Shown here: positions 1-5,738 of the stretch, in pieces
How positions within the stretch are numbered: position 1 is the stretch's first letter
How the letters are laid out: each line of letters begins with the position of its first letter
Assembly (NCBI GenBank): GCA_015655565.1
Contig: JAATEU010000355.1
Location: 1 to 6,328, forward strand
DNA: 6,328 bases
Direction of reading: 5' to 3'
From: Clostridiales bacterium
GTDB taxonomy: Bacteria; Bacillota; Clostridia; Lachnospirales; Lachnospiraceae
Notes under the pieces: model-generated
The model's database searches: none
Seen by the model: only the letters and a program-made list of their open reading frames with translations
What the model was told of the DNA's origin: nothing
Made by a program: the position numbers and the translations under genes

Positions 1-93
1 TACATATGATTGATGATGTGCAAATATTGGTAAATAATCATAATTTTTATTATGGTTTATTAAATTTACCCTTTTCAGCCATTTTAATTTCAC
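1..93 (-). CDS. Putative gene start, unknown product (partial, runs off left edge)
   Basis: I do not recognise this product. Read on the minus strand, a GTG codon at 93-91 opens 31 codons without a stop to the window edge; the translation begins MKLKWLKRVNLINHNKNY and is basic at its N-terminus. The main support is a strong ribosome binding site, GGAGG at 106-102, eight bases before the GTG. An in-frame ATG lies seven codons further upstream but has no comparable ribosome binding site. The stretch is far more AT-rich than the rest of the window, so chance ORFs are likely, and the plus strand also has an open frame here (6-191) with no ribosome binding site. The inverted-repeat element at 196-385 separates this gene from the kinase gene, so it may be an unrelated transcription unit. 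Calling it a gene rests on the ribosome binding site and open frame only. Confidence 0.38.
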   Translation of the reverse strand, partial: MKLKWLKRVNLINHNKNYDYLPIFAHHQSYV

Positions 94-195
94 ACTTACT
101 TCCTCCAAAATCATATTTCATAAGAGATAATTTCTTTTCCAAAATTAAGCATAACAAACAATTCTCTAAAAAATCTTTAAAAAATAAGTAAAAAA

Positions 196-385
196 GGACT
201 GTTGCAAAATAGTTTTAATAAACCCTGACGATAGGCTTTGCTGTATCATATACAGTTTGGCGTCTTGTGGCCTCACACATTTTGGGAAGCGGAACGTTCG
301 GAACGTGGGAGGAAAAAGCGATCAAATGTATTATAATACAACAAATCCTTTTGAAAGAGTAAATTAAGCTATTTTGCAACAGCCC
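196..385. mobile_element. MITE-like element with terminal inverted repeats, no transposase
   Basis: The left end reads GGACTGTTGCAAAATAG (196-212), and the right end, reverse-complemented, reads GGGCTGTTGCAAAATAG (385-369): 16 of 17 bases match, with weaker similarity continuing inward. The CTGTTGCAAA core is typical of termini of several bacterial IS groups, notably IS6-like and IS1182-like elements; that attribution comes from recall of the motif. The element is only 190 bp and encodes no transposase, so it is a non-autonomous (MITE) or internally deleted copy. Inside are a hairpin-forming dyad CTGTAT-CAT-ATACAG (241-255), a GAACGTTC palindrome (292-299) and a perfect 14-bp palindrome TGTATTATAATACA (327-340). 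I could not find a convincing target-site duplication; a possible TAAA at 189-192 and 388-391 requires ragged ends. It lies just downstream of the histidine kinase gene. Confidence 0.72.
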
Positions 386-438
386 CCTAAACAAATAGAT
401 TCAAAAAACGGTCGGAAGGAAACCATGCTTTTCACATG

Positions 439-1737
439 CTAAACAGATCTGGCTGCAGGTATGCAGACAGAAAAGGTTGCGCCTCCGCCTGCAGTGTCCT
501 TTAGTGTTATGTTTCCGCCGTGAAGTTCTGCAAGTTCCCTGGCAATGCTGAGTCCCAGTCCAAAATGATTCTTGTCTTTTCTGGATTTATCTTCCCTGTA
601 AAACCGTTCAAATACTTCTTTCTTTTTAGCATCCGCAATACCCGGACCATGGTCTTCAACTTCCATCCATAAACGGTTTCTCTTACTGTATCCGCGTAAT
701 ATAATGGTGTCCCTTTCTTTTGTGTAAGCAGCGGCATTATCTATTAATACAGCTAATATCTGCTTCAGGCGACGGATATCTCCTTCTGTTTTGGGAAGCA
801 TGTCCTCCTGCAGCTCCAGTTTAAGATTTTTACCCTGTTCCCTGCAGTAAGGGAAAAATAAATCATAGGTTTCAATGAATAAGATATCCATATCAATTAT
901 TTCTTTTTTAACATGCCACCGTTTGGCATCTGCAGAAGCTAATAATAGCATATCTTCAATCAGGCTGGATAAACGCCAGCATTCCTTATCAATTCCTTTT
1001 GCAAAATGTTCCATCCGGTCCGGCTCAATCATTAAAGCCGATGCATTTGCACGAATGACAGCTAATGGTGATTTTAATTCATGGGAAGCAGCTGCAATAA
1101 ACTCCGTCTGCTGTTTTCTGCTTTCTTCTACCGGTTTCAGTGATTTCCCGACAATCCACCTGCTGACGAAAAACAAAGCGGTAATACCCGAAATGTCTGC
1201 AAATAGGATAAAAAACAGTTGTTTAATTTCTGCAGACCGGCCGCCGGAAATATATTGAAGCATAACTACGCTTCGATATCCGGTTTCTGCAGGTACAATA
1301 GAAACGGCCCCCAGATACCGGTCATTTTTATTTCCTTTCAGGTCATAGATTTTACTTTGTACTTCATTCAGGGAAATGGGGCGGATATTTGTATTAATAT
1401 TGTCTTTTTGTGCAAGATCCTTAAGCCTGTCAAATAAGGTCTCCCGTTCCGTCGGAGTCTGCCAGGCTCCTTTGTACAAAAGGGCCTTTCCATTGTCTTC
1501 AATATGTATAATCAGATGATTTTTGATTTCCAGTTCAGACAACCATAAATGGCTGATCACATTATCCATCTGTACATTTTTTGAAACGGTAGTAAAATTA
1601 TTCAAAAAGGTATCCTTTTTGCCCTTTAGCAGTTGTTCATTTGTAATAATCAATACAAAAATCAAAACTGCAGTTAAAATAAGCCCGGTAGAACAGGTAT
1701 ATAAAAGCAGGAACTTTTTTTTCAAAGAATTAAGCAT
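439..1737 (-). CDS. Membrane-bound sensor histidine kinase (two-component system)
   Basis: A 432-residue HisKA/HATPase_c sensor kinase that should autophosphorylate on a histidine and pass the phosphate to the regulator encoded just upstream. Transmembrane helix 1 is at about residues 9-31 and helix 2 at about 174-195, enclosing an extracytoplasmic sensor region of about 140 residues that I cannot assign to a ligand. After helix 2 there is only a short HAMP-like linker (RWIVGKSLKPVEES). The H-box is FIAAASHELKSPLAVIRA with the phospho-acceptor His219; the N-box is LIDNAAAYT (Asn334); G1 is DHGPG (362-366), the F-box FERFYR, and G2 FGLGLS (about 392-397). All catalytic motifs are intact. The ATG at 1737 is chosen because it follows the regulator stop codon by one base and has GGAG ten bases upstream; a longer in-frame start at 1800 would overlap the regulator by about 60 bases. 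Tight spacing implies cotranscription and translational coupling. No clear terminator follows. Confidence 0.93.
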   Translation of the reverse strand: MLNSLKKKFLLLYTCSTGLILTAVLIFVLIITNEQLLKGKKDTFLNNFTTVSKNVQMDNVISHLWLSELEIKNHLIIHIEDNGKALLYKGAWQTPTERETLFDRLKDLAQKDNINTNIRPISLNEVQSKIYDLKGNKNDRYLGAVSIVPAETGYRSVVMLQYISGGRSAEIKQLFFILFADISGITALFFVSRWIVGKSLKPVEESRKQQTEFIAAASHELKSPLAVIRANASALMIEPDRMEHFAKGIDKECWRLSSLIEDMLLLASADAKRWHVKKEIIDMDILFIETYDLFFPYCREQGKNLKLELQEDMLPKTEGDIRRLKQILAVLIDNAAAYTKERDTIILRGYSKRNRLWMEVEDHGPGIADAKKKEVFERFYREDKSRKDKNHFGLGLSIARELAELHGGNITLKDTAGGGATFSVCIPAARSV

Positions 1738-1738
1738 A

Positions 1739-2413
1739 TTATCTGCACTCCAATCTATATCCGATTCCATGGACAGTCTTAATGATAACATTGGTGTCAA
1801 GTGCTTTTAACCTCCTGCGCAGGAAGAAAATATAGTTATCTATGTTGCCGTCTTCAACAAAACAGTTCAGGCCCCATACCCTGTTAAGGATCTGCTCCCT
1901 GGTTAAAATGGTTTCTTTATGCAGCAGGAAAAATTCCAACAGGGCCCCTTCTTTCTTAGAGAGGGAAATATTCTTCTCTTCTCTGGAAATTACATAGGTA
2001 TTTGTATCCAGAATAATATCCGCATATTTTATAACTTCCGGGTTTGCCATCTTTCTTGGCCTTCTGAGCAGGGCTCGGATTCTTGCCAGCAATTCCTCAA
2101 CGACGAAAGGTTTAACCAGATAATCATCCGCTCCGCCGTCTAAGCCGTCAATCCGGTCATTAATCCCGTTCATGGCGGTTACCATGATAACCGGTGTAGT
2201 AATTCCATGTCTTCTTATATTCCCTAAAATGGAAAGGCCGTCTACGCCGGGAAGCATCCGGTCCAAAACAATGACATCGTGGGTAAACTTAGATATGTAA
2301 TAAAAGGCGTCTTCCCCATTATTACATATATCTGATTCATAGCCTTCCTTTTTTAAATGCACGGCTACCGCTTCACATAATTCTTCATCATCTTCCACTA
2401 ATAATAATCTCAT
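1739..2413 (-). CDS. OmpR/PhoB-family DNA-binding response regulator
   Basis: A 224-residue two-domain response regulator. The receiver domain (about 1-118) has the acidic pocket E7-D8-D9, phospho-acceptor Asp51 in IVLDRMLPG, switch Thr79 (VTA) and Lys101 in the KPF motif. The C-terminal winged-helix domain (about 128-222) carries the family pattern of REQILNRVWG followed by NIDNYIFFLRRRL and the terminal TVHGIGYRL. Length is normal for the family. The ATG at 2413 is preceded by AAAGGG about six bases upstream. It is the first gene of a two-gene minus-strand operon with the histidine kinase and is divergent from the NusG-domain-II gene. Its target promoters are not known; the adjacent divergent regions, which share a repeated element, are natural candidates by position only. 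Confidence 0.95.
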   Translation of the reverse strand: MRLLLVEDDEELCEAVAVHLKKEGYESDICNNGEDAFYYISKFTHDVIVLDRMLPGVDGLSILGNIRRHGITTPVIMVTAMNGINDRIDGLDGGADDYLVKPFVVEELLARIRALLRRPRKMANPEVIKYADIILDTNTYVISREEKNISLSKKEGALLEFFLLHKETILTREQILNRVWGLNCFVEDGNIDNYIFFLRRRLKALDTNVIIKTVHGIGYRLECR

Positions 2414-2577
2414 ACTGTGCCCTTTTTCTTTCTTCTGATAGTTTGAATTTCCTGCAGGGGTAAAATGATTTTAACTCCGGTTCCTGTATAAGTAAAAAAC
2501 CATAGTCAGGGTTCATGCAGAAAAGTCAATCATTTTATCAGTCGTTATAATTCATCCGTTATTATAATATGTAATTA

Positions 2578-2606
2578 ATTTTATCATAATTTTGAAATAA
2601 TATAAA
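2578..2606 (-). promoter_or_regulatory. Candidate extended -10 promoter for the two-component operon
   Basis: On the minus strand, TTTATA (2606-2601), a 17-base spacer and TAAAAT (2583-2578) preceded by TGA form an extended -10 promoter. The string TTATGATAAAAT is identical to the one in the flavoprotein promoter at 4460-4488. It implies a leader of about 155 bases before the regulator. The region is AT-rich and offers alternatives, for example TTATGA-17-TATAAT slightly further downstream, so the exact promoter is uncertain. Confidence 0.4.
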
Positions 2607-2616
2607 TGCATAATGG

Positions 2617-2662
2617 GGAATATTATGCCGGGAACTTTTGCAAAATCTTCGTGCGTTCGCCG
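2617..2662 (-). repeat. Shared intergenic element, copy B (minus orientation)
   Basis: Read on the minus strand this holds CGGCGAACGCACGAA followed, after a gap, by CATAATATTCC. The same two blocks occur in the same order on the plus strand at 4509-4541, with the first block differing at one base and the gap shorter by about 13 bases. The copy lies between the putative divergent promoters of the two-component operon and the NusG-II gene. Its right-hand block overlaps a dyad GCATAAT/ATTATGC (2608-2614 and 2622-2628) that could form a hairpin. It may be a regulator site or a dispersed genomic repeat. Confidence 0.6.
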
Positions 2663-2670
2663 GGAGATTG

Positions 2671-2688
2671 TTATAAGAATTATAAGAA
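2671..2688 (+). repeat. Tandem 9-bp direct repeat upstream of the NusG-II promoter
   Basis: Two perfect, adjacent copies of TTATAAGAA (2671-2679 and 2680-2688) end four bases before the -35 box at 2693. Direct repeats abutting a -35 box are a common binding arrangement for OmpR-family regulators, although their usual period is nearer 10-11 bp than 9. A role as an activator site is inference. Confidence 0.5.
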
Positions 2689-2692
2689 TATA

Positions 2693-2721
2693 TTGCACTT
2701 TATTAGGCCTGCATGTATAAT
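2693..2721 (+). promoter_or_regulatory. Sigma-A-type promoter for the NusG-domain-II gene
   Basis: TTGCAC (2693-2698), a 17-base spacer and a perfect TATAAT (2716-2721) on the plus strand. The transcription start would fall near 2728, giving an untranslated leader of about 115 bases before the ATG at 2843. I recognise no riboswitch in that leader. Confidence 0.75.
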
Positions 2722-2842
2722 AGAGTGGTTATACAGTATGCAAAGGCTATAACTTATGGGAGAGTATGCTTTGTATTTTGTGATTATCCCGGTTTATTCC
2801 CCATTCGGATCAGCCCTGTAAATAGAAAGGCATGGTATTATT

Positions 2843-3208
2843 ATGAAACGAAATGATTTTATTTTAATAGCAATCATATTGGCTATAGCAGCGGCAGGTT
2901 TAATCTATTTGAACTTTGCCAAAAAAAGCGGGGATATGGTTGTCGTTAAAGTGGATGGGGCAGTTTATAAAGAATTACCTCTAAATAAAGATACAACTCT
3001 TGAAATTCAAGTAACAGGAGGGGGTACAAACTTTCTTGTCATAAAAGACGGACATGCAATTATAGAGGATGCCAGCTGCCCGGATAAGATATGCGTACAT
3101 CATAGACAGATAGAAAAGGATGGGGAAAGTATAATTTGCCTGCCCAATAAAGTAGTGGTGGAAATAGAAGGATCGAAGCAAAATGAAGTAGATGCCGTGG
3201 CTGATTAA
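2843..3208 (+). CDS. Membrane-anchored NusG domain II-containing protein
   Basis: A 121-residue protein with one N-terminal transmembrane anchor (about residues 6-26) and an extracytoplasmic NusG domain II-type beta domain. The recognisable core is the block beginning ASCPDKICVHHRQI and continuing into IICLPNKVVVEI, with cysteines at 79, 84 and 99; this cysteine-containing pattern is typical of the small clostridial family. Members are often encoded near FMN-binding proteins, ApbE and Gx-type transporters, which fits the neighbours here, but the biochemical role is not established. The start is fixed by the signal anchor; the ribosome binding site is weak or distant (AAAGG at 2826-2830, 12 bases from the ATG). 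It is transcribed alone from the promoter at 2693-2721 and converges on the flavoprotein gene, with a terminator between them. Confidence 0.88.
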   Translation: MKRNDFILIAIILAIAAAGLIYLNFAKKSGDMVVVKVDGAVYKELPLNKDTTLEIQVTGGGTNFLVIKDGHAIIEDASCPDKICVHHRQIEKDGESIICLPNKVVVEIEGSKQNEVDAVAD

Positions 3209-3216
3209 GGGAGTTT

Positions 3217-3256
3217 AAAAATAGGCAGCTGCCTTCTTTTTTCTGCAGCTGCCTAT
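3217..3256 (-). terminator. Rho-independent terminator between convergent genes
   Basis: Perfect 12-bp inverted repeat: ATAGGCAGCTGC (3221-3232) and GCAGCTGCCTAT (3245-3256) with a 12-base loop. On the minus strand the stem is followed by TTTTT (3221-3217), so it is a canonical terminator for the flavoprotein gene, which ends about 66 bases before it. On the plus strand the hairpin starts 12 bases after the NusG-II stop codon but is followed only by TGTGTATAT, so termination of that transcript would be less efficient. Confidence 0.85.
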
Positions 3257-3322
3257 TGTGTATATCTGGTCTGGCTAATGTGATGTCTGGCTCATAATTA
3301 GCTACTAGTTTGTGAAATGTTA

Positions 3323-4348
3323 TTATTTCGTAAGTACAAAATCTTTGATAAAGGATTGGGCTTTGTTAATGCCATCTACGACAGCAGTCGAAGAAACGGT
3401 TGCTCCCGATACACCGTCAATCTGGCCTGGCGTGTCTTCCGTTTTATCAGGTGCAGGAGTTGACTGGGCAGGTGCTTCTGTGACTTCGCCGGCAGCCTGG
3501 ACCGCTTTTGCCAGACAATCTTTAATTAAGTTAATGAATTCTTTAACGGAAATGCTGACGCCTGCTACGGTGTCCGTCTGTCCGTCCTCATTCATGACAA
3601 TTCCGTCTGCAGACTGATTCTGGATTACAAAATCAGCAATTGCAACGGCCTGTTCCTGCCAGGTAGGACCGTCATCGGTCATAACATAAGCACCGTCTGC
3701 AGATAGGACACTCTTTAACTGACCGGACTCATTGTATGCATCCCAAATAACTTCAGTTATTTTACTGTCCTGAATGGTTATGGTAACTTTATCTTTATAG
3801 CCCTGTTCATCAAATTCGTCTGTTTCAGCTACGTAGGTTCCGTCAGCCCAAACTGAACCGTCAGATTCGTCAGAAGCCGTATTTTCAGCAGTTGCAGTTT
3901 CACCGGCTTCAGAAGTTTCTGCAATTTTACCGGATAGGGATACCGGAGCCGAAATGCCGTTAAATTGACTTAAGAAAGCTTCTTCCGTAATTTTGTCCCC
4001 ATAACCTTCGGATTCATTCTGATCCGATATGGCAAGTGAGTTAACAATATCACCGGTTTTATCAAAAGTAACATCCATAATGATATCACCACCATAACCC
4101 TTGCTTGCAACCGTTATAAGGTAACCGTCAATACTGCCGTCATCCGTTAAAATTTTTGAAGCAGATTGAATCCTGATATCGCCTGAATTCGGATAATCGG
4201 TAAGTTCAATAGAATTATTCTCATTCACATCACTATCGGAGTCCTTATCCTTTTTAGTTAATAAATTGGTCCCAATTATGATTATGACAGCTAATAGGAT
4301 AACAACTGCCAGAATAATGATACCTGTTAATTTGTTATTTTTTTTCAT
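3323..4348 (-). CDS. Membrane-anchored FMN-binding flavoprotein, nested two-domain form
   Basis: A 341-residue extracytoplasmic protein held by an N-terminal helix (about 8-30, no lipobox cysteine). An RnfG-like FMN_bind segment (about 72-140) carries ISDQNESEGYGDKI and an F-x-x-Q-F motif, but its expected flavinylation motif, DGVSGAT with Thr317, appears only near the C-terminus (311-317). Between them lie a Ser/Thr/Glu/Ala-rich linker, a second FMN-binding-like domain (about 168-282, starting DGTYVAETDEFDEQGYKD and ending with DTVAGVS, Ser265), and a Pro/Thr-rich linker. In this superfamily ApbE attaches FMN by phosphoester to the Thr/Ser of D-x-x-(S/T/A)-G-A-(T/S), so Thr317 is the clear site and Ser265 a possible second. 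ApbE is encoded divergently next door. The ATG at 4348 has AGGAG seven bases upstream. The role is probably extracytoplasmic electron transfer; electron donor and acceptor are unknown. Confidence 0.9.
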   Translation of the reverse strand: MKKNNKLTGIIILAVVILLAVIIIIGTNLLTKKDKDSDSDVNENNSIELTDYPNSGDIRIQSASKILTDDGSIDGYLITVASKGYGGDIIMDVTFDKTGDIVNSLAISDQNESEGYGDKITEEAFLSQFNGISAPVSLSGKIAETSEAGETATAENTASDESDGSVWADGTYVAETDEFDEQGYKDKVTITIQDSKITEVIWDAYNESGQLKSVLSADGAYVMTDDGPTWQEQAVAIADFVIQNQSADGIVMNEDGQTDTVAGVSISVKEFINLIKDCLAKAVQAAGEVTEAPAQSTPAPDKTEDTPGQIDGVSGATVSSTAVVDGINKAQSFIKDFVLTK

Positions 4349-4364
4349 TTCACTACTCCTGTCT

Positions 4365-4403
4365 GCCTGTTTAAAACAGGCGGTAAACCGTATGTAAATT
4401 TAC
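4365..4403 (-). promoter_or_regulatory. Cluster of three palindromes in the flavoprotein leader
   Basis: Three back-to-back dyads lie in the untranslated leader: an interrupted palindrome with 8-bp arms GCCTGTTT/AAACAGGC (4365-4381), CGGT-AA-ACCG (4381-4390) and the perfect 10-bp palindrome GTAAATTTAC (4394-4403). The first could form an RNA hairpin ending about five bases before the AGGAG ribosome binding site, so it could affect translation; alternatively any of the three could be a repressor operator. No matching regulator is in view. Confidence 0.45.
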
Positions 4404-4459
4404 TTTTTCCGGGTGGTTGATGTGGAAATATACAACTGGTGTTAGGACTATGCCCTGTT

Positions 4460-4488
4460 ATTTTATCATAAGATGACTAAGCAGTAAA
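4460..4488 (-). promoter_or_regulatory. Extended -10 promoter for the flavoprotein gene
   Basis: On the minus strand: TTTACT (4488-4483), a 17-base spacer and TAAAAT (4465-4460) with TGA directly before the -10, giving an extended -10 element. Transcription would start near 4453, leaving a leader of about 105 bases that contains the palindrome cluster at 4365-4403. Confidence 0.65.
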
Positions 4489-4508
4489 GGGTTTCGCTAA
4501 AAAAGCCA

Positions 4509-4541
4509 CGGCGAACGCATGAAACTTTTACATAATATTCC
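4509..4541 (+). repeat. Shared intergenic element, copy A (plus orientation)
   Basis: Contains CGGCGAACGCATGAA followed by CATAATATTCC, matching the minus-strand copy at 2617-2662 in both blocks and in block order. It sits between the divergent flavoprotein promoter (-35 at 4483-4488) and the apbE promoter (-35 at 4577-4582), about 20 and 35 bases from them. Confidence 0.6.
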
Positions 4542-4576
4542 TTTCTACCTTTTCCTGTCATGAAAGAAGATTGACC

Positions 4577-4605
4577 TTGACAGCCAGTTGCCGTTTCATT
4601 AGAAT
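4577..4605 (+). promoter_or_regulatory. Strong sigma-A promoter for apbE
   Basis: A consensus TTGACA (4577-4582), a 17-base spacer and TAGAAT (4600-4605). The start site would be near 4612, about 31 bases before the apbE ATG. This promoter overlaps the in-frame upstream TTG at 4571, which supports starting apbE at 4643 instead. Confidence 0.82.
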
Positions 4606-4642
4606 AGCTGTTATGACGTGGATGTTTTTAAGGAGAAAAATA

Positions 4643-5701
4643 ATGAAAGGAAGAAAGAAAAGTAAGAAATATCTGTTATTTGCCGGACTGTTTATAATTT
4701 TAACAACCGGATGCAATACTATAAACAGTAATGATGGGAAAACGGATTCCAATACACCAATATCCAAAAATGCTTTTAAGTTAAATACAATTGTAACCAT
4801 AACCATATATGACTCCAGGGACGAAAGTCTGCTGGACGGAGCTTTGGCGGTCTGTGACGAGTATGAGCAGTTGTACAGCCGTACCCTTGAAACCAGTGAA
4901 CTATATAAATTAAATAACGGGCTTCTGGAAAATGTAAATAATAATAAAAGCAGCTGGTATGTATCCGATAAACTTGCAGATATCCTGGATAAGGGGTTAT
5001 ATTATAGTAAGTTGACCGGGGGTGCCTTTGACATCACGGTGGAACCTGTCACTTCCCTTTGGGATTTTCCTGCTGAGAATCCCGTTGTACCGGCTCCGGC
5101 TGTAATTAAGGAGGCAGTTACCAGGGTGGGTTATAAAAATCTTTCTTTAGAGGGAAATACGGTAACCTTTAAAAAGGATCAGATGGGGATTGACCTGGGA
5201 GCAATCGCAAAAGGGTATATTGCTGACCGTATTAAAGAATACTTAGTGGAACAAGGGGTAAAAAGTGCTATGATCAATTTGGGAGGCAATGTGTTATGCG
5301 TAGGTGGGAAGCCTGCGGGAGATGCATTTAAAGTCGGTATCCAGAAACCCTTTGCCGACAGGAATGAAGTGGCTGCCATTATGGAAATAAAAGACCTGTC
5401 CGTAGTATCCTCAGGTGTATATGAACGTTATTTCATTAAGGATAATACGTTATATCATCACATTTTGGATCCGTCAACCGGATATTCCTATGACAATGGT
5501 ATAATATCAACAACAATTATATCCAAAAAATCAGTAGACGGAGACGGGCTCAGTACTTCCTGTTTTGCGTTGGGCTTAGAAGAAGGCATGGAGTTAATTA
5601 ACAGCCTGGAGGATACCAATGCGGTCTTTATAACCGAAGATTATGTCCTGCATTATTCGGAGGGATTTTTTGACCATATACAAGTAACGGAAACAGAATA
5701 G
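4643..5701 (+). CDS. apbE: ApbE family FAD:protein FMN transferase (lipoprotein)
   Basis: A 352-residue exported flavin transferase. The family uses Mg2+ and FAD to attach FMN to a Thr/Ser of a target flavoprotein, releasing AMP. The N-terminus is a lipoprotein signal: KGRKKSKK, a hydrophobic run and LTTGC with Cys24 as the likely lipidated residue. Family motifs in order: NTIVTITIYD, GGAFDITVEPVTSLWDF (about 126-142), GIDLGAIAKGYIADRI (about 182-197), INLGGN (211-216), HHILDPSTGY (about 272-281) and DGDGLSTSCFALG (299-311), the last including the metal-binding Asp/Thr region. Length and motif order are normal. The ATG at 4643 is chosen for AGGAG seven bases upstream (4631-4635) and for the consensus promoter just before it. 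The likely substrate is the divergently encoded FMN_bind protein. It probably forms an operon with the thioesterase gene 37 bases downstream. Confidence 0.95.
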   Translation: MKGRKKSKKYLLFAGLFIILTTGCNTINSNDGKTDSNTPISKNAFKLNTIVTITIYDSRDESLLDGALAVCDEYEQLYSRTLETSELYKLNNGLLENVNNNKSSWYVSDKLADILDKGLYYSKLTGGAFDITVEPVTSLWDFPAENPVVPAPAVIKEAVTRVGYKNLSLEGNTVTFKKDQMGIDLGAIAKGYIADRIKEYLVEQGVKSAMINLGGNVLCVGGKPAGDAFKVGIQKPFADRNEVAAIMEIKDLSVVSSGVYERYFIKDNTLYHHILDPSTGYSYDNGIISTTIISKKSVDGDGLSTSCFALGLEEGMELINSLEDTNAVFITEDYVLHYSEGFFDHIQVTETE

Positions 5702-5738
5702 AACTTTACTTTTGTTTCTTAAAAAGAGGAGCAAGCTT

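Noticed and set aside
6..191. Plus-strand open frame of 61 codons at the left edge
   Set aside because: There is no ribosome binding site before its ATG, the composition is AT-rich with chance-like content, and the minus strand of the same stretch has a better-supported start.
186..395. Target-site duplication around the inverted-repeat element
   Set aside because: TAAA occurs on both sides, but only if the ends are taken asymmetrically outside the matched repeats, and the flank is A-rich, so chance is likely.
386..438. Possible terminator after the histidine kinase
   Set aside because: On the minus strand a run of six T follows CGACCG, but the stem that could form is only about four weak base pairs.
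1738..1800. Longer histidine kinase beginning at 1800
   Set aside because: The extra 21 residues overlap the end of the regulator coding sequence, do not resemble a kinase N-terminus, and a start with GGAG spacing exists at 1737.
2722..2842. Riboswitch in the NusG-II leader
   Set aside because: The leader is about 115 bases, but only short imperfect complementarity such as CAAAG/CTTTG is seen and no known riboswitch core is recognisable.
2832..2846. Four-codon minicistron ATGGTATTATTATGA overlapping the NusG-II start
   Set aside because: The AAAGG before it is only one base away, too close to serve it; the overlap with the ATG looks accidental.
4571..4642. ApbE start at the upstream TTG
   Set aside because: This stretch contains the -35 and -10 boxes of a consensus promoter, and the lipoprotein signal with its own AGGAG begins at 4643.
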